Assembly (NCBI GenBank): GCA_036346395.1
Contig: CM070598.1
Span: 4,633,517-4,697,516, forward strand
DNA length: 64,000 bases
Source of the DNA: Hsuehochloa calcarea
Taxonomy: Eukaryota > Streptophyta > Magnoliopsida > Poales > Poaceae
Reading direction: 5' to 3'
The notes beneath the pieces are model-generated. The model was not told the DNA's origin and did no database searches. It saw nothing but the letters and a program-made list of their open reading frames with translations. Shown here piece after piece: positions 22,801 to 32,711 of this stretch (position 1 is the stretch's first letter; the number at the start of each line of letters is the position of its first letter). The translations under genes and the position numbers were made by a program.

Positions 22801-24923
22801 CTTTTGGTCATAAACAATTTAGCTTCTTCTATTGTAATAGTTTGTGGTTTCCCTAATTCTTTATGGGTCGTAATGTGGTTAGATGATTCGTTCTCTAGTT
22901 TTAACTTATTTATGATACCTTTGGTAATTATTTGATTCATATTACTTCCAACTTATGGTTTATCGTGTTGCTAAAGTGCGAGTAGGGGAAAGTGGAAAAG
23001 ATATGTTGGACGAAAATGGTAAGAAAATTTTTGTAGCTAAAAATTGTATGTACAATAGCCAACCCCAACATTATTTTATATTATATATATTTTTAGTGGG
23101 AAAATGTAGGAATATATTTTAAATGTGTTGTTGGGCTGGGATGGGCTCGAGTTTGTTGGCCTTGTTCTCCACACCCAAACCAGGCCTAAAGTATGTTAGG
23201 CCAGGCAAACTGGGCTGGGCTGCCATGAGCAAGTATAAGCTTGCCACATATCTCATGATGACCGACCCCCTCCCCCTTCATTTGTGTCTCTGACATACCT
23301 CATCCTGTTATTTTGTAGTGCCTTATAATTGATGAAGCTGATCGCATACTTGAGATAAACTTTGAGGAAGATATGAAACAAATATTTAAACGCCTCCCTC
23401 AGGTACGATCATCTGGTAATTCTCATTTGATATGCGTACCATAATTTGTAACTTTGTACTTACATAATATTTTATTTCTTTTGGTAAATCATTATGCATG
23501 ATATGCAGAATAGGCAGACTGTTCTTTTTTCTGCTACACAGACTAAAGAGGTTGGTGGACTTTTATTCAGCTTATTCAAACTTTTCATTTATTTTATCTG
23601 GTTTAATTTGATCTGTTGATGAATTCTGCAGGTTGAAGATTTTGCAAAGTTGTCATTTGACAAAAACGAAGAAAGCAAAGAAAAACCTGTTTATATCGAA
23701 GTCGAGGATGGTAAATCAAATGTAAGAAACTGCTTCACCAACTTGTTCAACTCAGTTTTTAAGAATGTCTGTAGGAAAAATAACTATGATCTCCTACAGG
23801 CTACTGTTGAAGGCTTACAGCAGGGCTATTGTGTCATTTCTAGCGAAAAAAGGTTTCTTGTTCTATATGCTTTCCTAAAAAAGAAGCAGTCTGAGAAGGT
23901 CATGGTGTTCTTTTCATCATGTAGTTCAGTCAAGTTCCATGCAGAACTTCTAAATTTTCTCCAGATAGAATGTTCTGATATCCATGGGAAACAAAAGCAG
24001 CAGAAACGAACTACAACATTCTTTAACTTTTGCAAGGCAGAAAAGGGTATCTTACTATGCACTAATGTGGCAGCACGTGGACTTGATATTCCTGATGTGG
24101 TGAGGTTTTGACTAGTGATTTTAAAAATCAGTCCTATGGATTTCCCCCCTGCTAACCTTAAGGATCTGTGCCTTTGTTTAGGATTATATTGTGCAATATG
24201 ATCCTCCAGATGAACCAAAGGTTGGTTATTTTGAATGTAGCCAGTTTTTTTTGTTTTGTTCTTCTAACTTTTTTTTACTGTACTGAGCAATTTGAATTTG
24301 ACATTCAGGATTACATTCACAGAGTTGGTCGTACTGCACGTGGTGAAAAAGGCAAAGGGAGTGCATTATTGTTCTTACTGCCGCAAGAATTAAGATTTCT
24401 TATTTACCTGAAGGTAATATATTTTACGTGAAGATAATATAGTGTTTTATCTGAAGCTAACAGAAATAACATATTTAATGGTGCCTGCAGGCAGCCAAGA
24501 TTTCTCTCACAGAATACGAGTTCAAGGATAAGAGTGTGCCAAATTTGCAATCACACCTTGTAAGTGTGTCTTTTAACAATAATTTAATTGTTTCAACTCC
24601 ATTTTTTATTATGTATACAAGTTACAACTCAAGTTGTTAAGCAGGAGAATATTGTTGGCGAGAACTACTTCCTAAATCAGTCAGCTAAAGAAGCCTACAG
24701 ATCCTACATTTTGGCATACAATTCACACTCTATGAAAGACATTTTTAATGTTCATCAACTCAATCTGAAGGTACAACGCTTCACAAAAGTTCTTTTTGAA
24801 GGCTCTGAATTTGGTTCCTGTGCACTATTCATTCTTGTCCACTCCATGCTTTGCTGAGCATCACAATTCACAGCGAATGTTAGTCAAGTGTGTGGGGGGC
24901 ATATTTGTGTACTCTAGATAGTG

Positions 24924-24954
<31 letters not shown>

Positions 24955-25365
24955 TCACTGTTTTGACTTTCCAAATCTTTTTAGCTGTCAAGTGGAGGTG
25001 CAGTTGTTTTCCTTAATTTTAGAAGTAAGCTCTCAAAGTACTATGCCGACAAGTTACCATATTCACCTTGTATAAATGTGCATGTTTCATGAAAATGAAC
25101 GAGTTTATTGTCTGTAGACTGGGGTTGAGATTTCGCAGAAAAAATGAATTGACCTCATGTCTAATTTCTTATTATCTGTCAGGATGTAGCAGCATCATTT
25201 TGTTTTAGGAACCCTCCAAAAGTGAACCTCGACCTCGAGAGCAGCGCATCTAAGCATAGGAAGAAGACGAGGAAAGTGGATGGTGGGAGGAGGCATGGTA
25301 TCAATGCCGCAAATCCTTATGGAAGGAAAGGCAGTGATGACCAAAGGCAGTTTGCGAGATTCTAG
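16891..25365 (+). CDS. DEAD-box ATP-dependent RNA helicase, HAS1/DDX18 type
   Basis: Twelve exons join in frame to give 576 residues: 16891-17211, 17414-17599, 18019-18204, 23319-23402, 23509-23550, 23632-23721, 23800-24099, 24182-24220, 24309-24413, 24491-24559, 24645-24770, 25183-25365. All introns are GT-AG and every exon length is a multiple of three. The N-terminus is Lys/Glu-rich and basic. Motifs in order are I AAKTGSGKT, Ia PTRELAIQ, Ib TPGRLLDH, II DEAD, III SAT, IV VMVFFSSC, V TNVAARGLDIPDVD and VI HRVGRTARG. Next come the DUF4217-type tail (AYRSYILAYNSHSMKDIFNV) and a basic C-terminus ending in RQFARF. The whole pattern is that of HAS1/DDX18 and plant RH27/RH51, nucleolar helicases of large-subunit ribosome assembly. 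The ATG is preceded by AACC, as is usual for plant starts. Intron 3 is 5.1 kb and holds an inverted repeat and a MITE. The coding sequence looks intact. Confidence 0.93.
18706..22972. repeat. Long inverted repeat within helicase intron 3
   Basis: Left arm 18706 to about 20475 and right arm about 20566-22972 (minus a MITE) are reverse complements over most of their length. Matched markers include CATAAGTTGGAAGTAATATG (18722) against the complement of CATATTACTTCCAACTTATG (right); GTTTATGGTCAAAGAGAT against ATCTCTTTTGGTCATAAAC; AATCTAATGGGTTCA near 20277 against its complement near 20811; and the CCTTTAAGTGG core. The spacer is under 100 bases. The order of features (CTGAGTC..ACTCAGC near one end, then a TAACACCC motif, then a GC-rich core) resembles chromovirus LTRs, so I infer two old LTR copies head to head. 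The arms have clearly diverged but could still pair in the pre-mRNA. Confidence 0.8.
21948..22430. mobile_element. hAT-type MITE in the right arm of the inverted repeat
   Basis: CCCGTATG at 21940-21947 is repeated at 22431-22438, an exact 8 bp target duplication. The ends are TAGGGAAAAAACCC on the left and, reverse-complemented, CAATGATAGAAAACCCGG on the right. These are weakly inverted and similar to hAT ends. The interior has further inverted CCGGTTACCGG-like sequence near both ends and no coding frame. The left arm of the host repeat lacks the insertion. Confidence 0.7.
24930..24956. repeat. (TA)n microsatellite in helicase intron 11
   Basis: About 12 uninterrupted TA units within the intron between exons 11 and 12. 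Such tracts are commonly length-variable. Confidence 0.85.
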
Positions 25366-26184
25366 GAAGGACTAGTCTTTCAAGGGGGTTAAGGTGCCCT
25401 GGCAATTGCGATGTGTGTTAATGTCAGAGCTCCGAAGTTTACCTGGCTCTAGAAAATTTTGATAGATAACTTGATATTATGGCATTACGGTGCAATGCAA
25501 TTGTCATGTCGAGTGTCATGTCGAGTGGATTTATTTAGTTGTTTAATGCTTTTATTATTGAGAATTGCGAATGGATCAGCATCATTGATATTATGATGTG
25601 GCATACTTATTTTTATGTTCAGTTCGAATTCAGCTCCTAGAAAAGCTTGATATTATGAGGTATACCAAAGCCAAGGCCGACCCCACGCAAGCTATTTAGC
25701 ACTGCCTGCCGGTGTCTTGGCCGAGCGGTGTCGACTTGTCAATTCGCCCCGCTGCACCGGTTAGCGGTTGTACAATTGTACCCCCCAACTCAGCTATATC
25801 TTGTGAGATTCCACCTTAAGCTAACTTCTCTCGGCAATTGTCTAATTTATCGATCATCAAATGGCATTTTTGTCAGTACTTAAGTTACCTTCTCGTGAAG
25901 GTAGCTCTCACTATTGACTTGGAGTCGATCTACTTCTATTCAGTAGTATATGTCTTTTCATAACCATGGTATGACAAACACAATTGTCACTTGCTTTAAT
26001 TTCCATGTATATTTATCTATCCTCTATTATCTCTTATTTAATGTAAACGCAAAATAAGTCACCACGTTGGTCCTTAAATGCTAGAAATTCTTACACTAAT
26101 TAGAGAAAAAAAAGAAAATCTATATCATTGACGGTGGTGGGTTCAGATTATAACGGTCTTAATTAAAAAGAGTACATATCGAGT
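25366..26184 (+). other. 3' UTR and flank of the helicase gene
   Basis: This is the sequence after the helicase stop codon. The direct repeat TGTCATGTCGAGTG occurs twice near 25503. Nothing else recognisable was seen. Confidence 0.45.
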
Positions 26185-26945
26185 ATAATACACAAATAAC
26201 AAAAATTCTGAATAAATTTTTTTTGTTAGTAATTTGATTTTCATATAAATTTCTAAGTAAAATCCCTAAATAAATATAATTCGGAATAAAAATTAAAGAA
26301 AATTAGTGATTAGATTTGTTTATGCATGGTAAAAAAAAGGTATCTATACGAATTCCAAACAAATAACTAAAATTAGAAATAAAATAAAATTAGCAATTCA
26401 ATTTCGATACGAATTCCCAAGTAAAGTCCCTAAATAACTGTAATTCGAATAAAAATTAAAGGATAAAAATAGCAAATGTATTTGTATATGAAACCCAACA
26501 AACATGAATTGAAATTCGGAATATCAAAAAATAAAATAAAATATTTGATTTCCATACAATTCATAAGTAAAATCCCTAAATAAATATAATATGGAATAAA
26601 AATTAAACAAAAAATAACAATTAGATTTGTATACGAACTCTTAAAAAATAAATAAAATCTGAAATAAAAATAAAATAAATAGTTTGATTTCGATATGAAT
26701 TCCAATGTAAGGACCCTAAATAAATGTAATTCAAGATTAAAATTAGCAATTGGTTTTGTATATTGATTCCAACAAACAATAATTAAAATTGGGAATAAAA
26801 AATAATAAAAAATATCCAATTATTTTCGTATAAATTCGAAAGTAAAATCCTTAAATAACTAAATTCAAAATAAAGTAAATAAAATTAGAAATTTGATTTG
26901 TATACGAAGTCCAATAAAATAACTAAAACTTGGAACAAAAGTAAA
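26185..26945. repeat. AT-rich degenerate tandem repeat, about 140-160 bp period
   Basis: The phrase (A)GTAAA.TCC(C)TAAATAA recurs near 26260, 26420, 26565, 26705 and 26845. Each is followed by TGTAATTCGGAATAAAAATTA-like and TTTGTATACGAA.TCC-like segments. That gives about five diverged units. There is no coding potential beyond AT-rich chance frames. Confidence 0.65.
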
Positions 26946-27829
26946 AGTTATTACGAGGATAATATGAATGGTGTGGGAGGAGACCACGAAAGGGTGCAAT
27001 GGCATAGGTTTGTCTTGCAAGAAGTATTGATCCCATGGGGAAACAAAGAGCCGAGGTGACAATGACGGAGATGATGACAATATCATGCTGCCCACCTTAG
27101 CCGTTTGACGAGGACAACTACTCACAAGAGCCGTCGAAGAGAAAAGCTAGAGTCGAAGAAGCTAATGGATGCGACGACAAGTTAAGAGAGTCGACATTGT
27201 TGAAGAAGTTAGTGGTCATTCAAGTTCGATGATAGGGAATCACTAAAAGAGGAGATGAAGCTTTGCATTGAAGACGAGCTATGGAGAAGATTCTCTATAT
27301 CATTGGCCATTGGGTAGATAGGATTGCGATTAGTCATTATTAGTCAAGTAGAGGGGAGAATAGGACACGAACGTCACATGCGTGCATCCGTACAAATAGA
27401 AGCACATGCGTACAAAAGCAGAGGAGTAAAGAGCTTGGAGTAGACATAGAGCACCCGTAGGGAATAGGCTTGAGGCCACCGGAGAGAGCGCGATAGATGT
27501 CCCCGGCTGGGATTGACGACAGTTGCACGTGTATGCGTGTTGATATTACATTGATCGAGAAGGAATAATAGGGGCATGCAACAACATGATCCATGCATGA
27601 GATTAAATAGAGGTAGATGTGCATGCATACATTTGGAATAGAGTAACTAATGGAGGAATAGTGGTTATATTTCTAAGAACCCGCAATAACTTATTATGCT
27701 CAATGATTTTCTTCCATCAAAGCTCATACTTCAATTACATTTATCAAGTTGTATTTTTGTTCAAGCTTTTATTATCATTTCCTATGTTTATGATGTCTCA
27801 AAAATCTAAATAGCCTACAATATACATAA
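26946..27829. other. Unassigned intergenic sequence
   Basis: Moderate GC from 26946 to 27400 with GAAGA-rich stretches, then AT-rich. The short frames here have no recognisable domain. Confidence 0.4.
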
Positions 27830-28120
27830 ATATACTCTCAAGCATCTAAGTTATATTATTTGATACTATAAACTTTGAAACAAATTGTCCTAAAATACGT
27901 GCAATCAAACCATATCAATTTTGAGTAAAGATATTGTTTGAAATATTTGGTTTGTATATATGAAGTTGATATAAGTGAATTTGTTATGAAAAATACTTTC
28001 ATAATATTGCACTTTCATAACTATTTTTAAATATTATATGATAAGAGAATTTAGTGGTCAAAGAAGTATCTTGTTGACTTTGAAAAGTAAAACGTCACTC
28101 TTTTGTGACCGGATGGAGTA
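27830..28120. mobile_element. Degenerate Stowaway-like MITE
   Basis: The right end reads TTTGTGACCGGATGGAGTA, close to the conserved GGACGGAGGGAGTA end of grass Stowaway MITEs. The interior (GTGCAATCAAACCATATCAA, AAGTATCTTG) has the AT-rich style of that family. The left end could not be defined, so the start is approximate. Confidence 0.4.
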
Positions 28121-29518
28121 TCAGGTTTGATATTAATTTCTAGGTCGTCTATATTTTAATTTTTTTGCATTTGAATTAACTTTTAGATGTGCGTGTGTCT
28201 AATTCTAGATTGATCCAGTGCTTTAAAATGTAGATTTTACTTAAGCACAATCAAGTACAAGATGGACTTACATGTGTACAGGACCAAACTAGAGTAAAAA
28301 GGACATGTGCATACTAGTACATGTTTTAGAGGCACATCTGCACATACAAACACATACATCACCAACTTAAAGTACATAAACAAGTGGATACAACCTTTAA
28401 AGCACACTGACATAAGCCGCACTTCGCCAACAATATTTGAAAACCAGCGTTCAAACTACAGTGTCTGAAATACTACAGTATGAATATCACAATTTTTCAC
28501 AGTATCGAGAAAAACCATCTGCACATACAAACACTTACAGCACCAACTTAAACCAATGTGTTTGGTAGTTGCAGTATTATACTACAGTATTTTGTTTTAA
28601 AAAGTAACTCTCTTATGCTAACTTCTTGTTAATTATTACGAAAATTTGTCAAAGCTATACACAAATGCATGGTAGCTACTCGTATTTGGGCATGCATTTT
28701 GGTTATAGGTAGATTTTATATGGACCATTACATTATACATACAAGTTTGGCTCTGTATATTACAACAGACACATCTAGTTGAATGCTAGAGCACATGTTC
28801 ATACGAGTGGCGGACTCAAGATTAAATCTAAGTTAGGGTGGAGTGAACCATAACTAAAATACAATGGTGAAGATTTACACATGATAACACCATGCTTATA
28901 GTACACTAAATTAAAATGCAATAAGCCAAATTGTTTCAAACCATACTTCTTAAACAACCCATCATGAAAGCTCCTTACATCAGCTGGATTATCAAATGAG
29001 AGAAATAAAAATGTTTTGAAAATTCAAAAAAAATGTAAATTGTTTTGCCAAGGAGCTGTTGCCGAATTCCTTTATATATTGCCATGCTTAATCACGGACC
29101 AAGGGCAGCCTCATGTATTGTTTAGTCTGGCTTAAACTTATATCTAATATTAGGTCATGGCAGTGTAGTCGATGACAGATTCTCCACGTCAATGGCACTT
29201 TACACGTGCGCTAGATTTTTCTTCTCCGGTAGTTAGCGCATCTCTGTCTCCTTAAGATGGGACCAGCAACTAAATATCGTTTGTCCCAACCGACCCTCGC
29301 TCTCTCTCTCCTCTATTTCACTTACAAGTGGGCCCATGTTCTTTTTCCTTGAGCTAGCATCCATTTATTTATTTATTTTTATTGGAATCGTCCACTGCAG
29401 TGGTTTGCTTCGAACACTAGAGATGGCCTAAGGAGCTAGCTTTTGGGGCTTAAGCTGCAGAAACCTAAATGGTAAGCTTTTCATGGAAGCTGAAGTCGTT
29501 TGATAACATCAACTTTTA
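28121..29518. other. Intergenic sequence with one short direct repeat
   Basis: A segment CATCTGCACATACAAACAC plus CACCAACTTAAA occurs at about 28325-28370 and 28516-28556. Otherwise nothing recognisable was seen. Confidence 0.4.
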
Positions 29519-29981
29519 GGGCTAGTTCGAAAGGACGAGGATCAGGTCGAATACACAGGAAAATCGAACCAAAATTCTTACCTATCTAGTCTGATTGGGG
29601 ATAATTTCAGAGGCCACAAAGAAAGGATCATGGAGTAAACTTCCACGGGGAGCTGCCATCCAGTGTAAATAAAAATAGAGCGGAACCATTCACCCGGACG
29701 GCCTTGGTGTTGACACGTGGGCCCATCTTGTAATTGAATCACGACACGTCGCTCCTTACGCGTGCTCGCTACTCGCTCTTCACACAGACTGCTGCTTCTC
29801 TCGCTAACCGAGAAGTCACCGGTGAGTCGGTGACTCTGGTTCTCCCCTTCGAGTTGAATTTTCCTGGGATGGAGTTGAAATCCACCCGAAATGAAAATTT
29901 CTCTAATCGTTCGGGATTTTAGTTCAAATTTCACATCAATCCAAGGGGTCGAATCTAATCCTTGTATATCCAAACAAGGCC
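29519..29981. mobile_element. MITE-like element with GGGCTNGTT termini
   Basis: The left end GGGCTAGTTCGAAAGGACG and the reverse complement of the right end, GGCCTTGTTTGGATATACA, align as imperfect inverted termini. The similarity continues inward (GGATCAGGTCGA against GGATTAGATTCGA). GGSCYTGTTTGG ends are common among rice Tourist/hAT MITEs. No clear target duplication was found. Its right half (from 29804) recurs at 47026. Confidence 0.45.
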
Positions 29982-30699
29982 AGAATCCGCGAAGACTTTA
30001 TAAGTTAACAGTTTACTACTGCATGGAGAAGAGGGGTCGTTCTGAAGAATGATTTTCAACTGTTTTTTTGGTTTTGCTAGCGGTAAAAACCGGACGTAAT
30101 AAAAAAGTTGATGTAAATTATATAGCCCGTCTACTACCTTTTTTTTACAGGGGATGATAAAAAAAAAGAGTTGTTTTGTTTCTTGCTGCTTTCCTTTTTC
30201 CTTTTTCCTTTTTCTACTTCTTTGTAGCGAAAATAGTTTGGTTTCTATTAATAGAAATCAGACGGGTCTCCTTCTGCTATAATAATAAAAAAAATTGGAG
30301 AAAGGGAGAACCAGAGAGAAAAATTTACAATTGGGATGCCCATAATCCGGGTAATGAAAGAGCTTATTCGCGAGAGAAAAGTTGCCAGTTTTTATGGGTA
30401 GAGGATGATGAGCGGCACAGGCACCATGTCCCTGGAGAAACAGGTAATATAAATCAAGCTGTGTCAGTGTGTGATAGAGAGCAGTTAGCACCAAAATCAT
30501 TTATTACAAGAAACTCAAAATGCAACTCGACCGGTTCTAGTCCGGGAATAACTTCTGATACAAAGTGCCCCCGCAAAGAAAAGAAAAAACAACTGATACC
30601 GAGTGGAACTCCTGGTTAAACCTCGAACCAGGCTATGTAGACCCGGAGTCGGCTTATTATAGTTTAATTTAGCTTGCATGTGGTTTCTAGATCTTTAGG
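29982..30699. other. Unassigned sequence, duplicated at 47211-47894
   Basis: This contains a pyrimidine-rich tract with CCTTTTT repeats at 30190-30217 and a 147-codon open frame at 30176-30619. I do not recognise that frame and the second copy breaks it with indels, so I do not call it a gene. Confidence 0.45.
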
Positions 30700-31048
30700 C
30701 TAGAAATTTACTAAATAGTAGATAGTGGTTACTGTAGATGTACTAATAAAATTCCCATAAACACCGTGGACACAACTCACACTTTCACGTGATACACAGA
30801 GTATTTTCGACACCACACAACTAGTGTCTTTTCTCTTGCTTTTCTTATATATGAACAAACTGATTACAATACTTTTTATAACACACACGCACAATCTGAG
30901 CAACAGCTCAACCCTACTATATGCACTAGCTCCATTACATGCACTAACTAATTACTAGCTACATCCACTACATGCACTAGCTTCACTACATACACTAGCT
31001 AATTACTCGGTTAACTAATACACGTCACTAACACATTAATTTCTAACA
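30700..31048 (-). mobile_element. Copia 3' LTR, left copy
   Basis: The right boundary is firm: ...ATTAATTTCTAACA precedes ATCACCTCCTTAG, which on the minus strand reads as a polypurine tract CTAAGGAGGTGAT followed by LTR start TGTTAGAAAT. The left boundary near GGCTAGAAATTTAC is inferred from terminal symmetry. The LTR includes tandem CACTAGCT/CACTACATGCACTAGCTTC units near 30920-31000. Confidence 0.55.
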
Positions 31049-32711
31049 ATCACCTCCTTAGAATCTTTTTGCCTTGACTTCACCTCCTCGACGCCCATCT
31101 TCTGTCGCATCTCGATGAACTTCACGCGACTGAGCGCCTTCGTCAGTATGTCAGCAAGCTGCCCTTTAGTGCTGACGTGCTCCGCATCTACCTTGCCATC
31201 CTCGACACATTCACGAACAAAATAAAATCTAGTGTCGATGTGCTTACTTCGATCATGATGGATAAGGTTCTTGCACAACGCAATCGCCAATTTGTTGTCC
31301 ACCTGCAGCTTGATCTTCTTCAGTTCTTGCCCCTTCAAATCTCCTAGCAGCTGGCTCAACCAGGCGCCTTGGCACGCTGCCGTTGCTGTTACAATATACT
31401 CTGCCTCACAGGATGAAAGCGTGACGATCTTCCGCTTCTATGATGCCCACGTGATTAGGCTTGCACCAAGGAAAAAGGTTGTCCCCGTGGTGCTCTTGCG
31501 GTCGTCCACATTGCCTGCTAAGTCACTATTGCTGAAACCCACCTGCTCGGGCTCCAGCTCATCGTGCTTCTTGTAACAACATCCAAAGCCAACCACGCCG
31601 TTTATGTACCTTAGGATGTGCTTCATGGCCACCATGTGCTGGGTAGTGGGCGTCTCCATGTACCTGCTCATGATGCCCACCGCATAGGTGATGTCCGGTC
31701 TCGTGTTCACTAGGTAGTGCAAGATCCTAACAATGCTGCGGTAATCGGTGGCATCAACTACATCACTACCATCCTTCTTCGTCAGCTTCAGTAGATTCTC
31801 CGTAGGAGATAGGCACGGATTGCACCCAACCATGCTCGACACCTCCAGAATCTTGCTAGCATAGCTGCTCTGGCACAGTGTGATCACACCGGCGGCTTGC
31901 TTCACCTCGATCCCCAAGTAATAGCTCAGGAGGCGAGGTAGTCATGCTGAACATTCTCTGCATCTGGGACTTGAACTTGATGATGTCATTGATGCATGAT
32001 CCAGTGATGATCAAGTTGTCTATGTACACCCCGACTAGCAGAAACGATCCTCCCTTTGCCCTTCTGTACACCGCGTGCTTCATGGGGCTATGCTCGAAGC
32101 CGAGCAACACCAGCAATTTGTTCAACTTGGAGTTCCAGGCCCGTGACGCCTGTTGCAGACCATACAACGCCTTGTACAGCTTAAGTATTATGTGCTCGTG
32201 CTTGCCGTCTACAAACCCAGAAGGTTCCTGCATGTATGCCTCCTCAGCAAGGTCACCATTTAGTAACGCCGATTTGACATCTATATGGTGAACTTTCCAG
32301 CCTGCATGCGCTACCAAGGCGATCAGCAGCCACACGGTCTCCATCCTCGCCACCGGGGCAAAAACTTCGACAAAGTCCACCCCCTGTCGCTGAGTGTATC
32401 CCTTATCTACCAAGCGAACTTTGTGTTTCACAACATTACCTTCGGGGTCCCTTTTAACCTTGAACACCCACTTGAGCCCAATGGATCTGCGGTCGACGGG
32501 AAGGCTTGCGAGTTCCAAAGTGTTATTGCCGCGTATTGGCTGCATCTCCTCCTCTATGGTTCGCCTCCAACACGTCTCCCTTAGCACCTGTTTGACGCTA
32601 ACGGGCTCCTTAGCAGCCAGTAGGCAAAGCCCGCTGTACTCGATATCGTGGACGGACGTCGTGTCGTAGATGTTCGACAACGTCCGGTATCGCCGTGGTG
32701 CACCGTCTGAG
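31036..32711 (-). pseudogene. Copia pol (RT-RNase H), left copy, cut by the chromovirus
   Basis: Three frames follow each other on the minus strand. From 32711 down are VDRRSIGLKWVFKVKRDPEG, VAHAGWKVHHIDVKSALLNG, LYKALYGLQQASRAWNSKL and the RT catalytic site, which reads YIDN rather than YVDD. Then come ARPDITYAVGI-type (here NTRPDITYAVGIMSRYMETP) and RNase H with DNKLAIALCKNL and KHIDTRFYFVRE. The frame terminates shortly before the polypurine tract. The protein start is cut off by the chromovirus junction at about 32712. The second Asp of the catalytic pair is missing, so the RT would be inactive even without the frameshifts. Confidence 0.85.

Larger units (their letters stand above)
29804..32711. 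repeat. Segmental duplication, left copy
   Basis: The segment from CTAACCGAG to CACCGTCTGAG is repeated almost base for base at 47026-49888. The copies contain the right half of a MITE, an unassigned stretch, and the 3' LTR and pol of a Copia. Differences are small indels (for example GGTGAGTCGGTGACTC against GGTGACTC) and scattered substitutions. The copies sit on either side of the chromovirus. Confidence 0.9.

Noticed and set aside
26430..26819. 129-codon Phe/Ile/Tyr-rich minus-strand frame resembling a membrane protein
   Set aside because: It arises from the AT-rich tandem repeat; composition alone makes it look hydrophobic.
30176..30619. 147-codon open frame
   Set aside because: The first third is a low-complexity Phe/Leu run from a CTTTTT-type tract, the rest matches nothing I know, and the duplicated copy at 47400-47814 is disrupted by indels.
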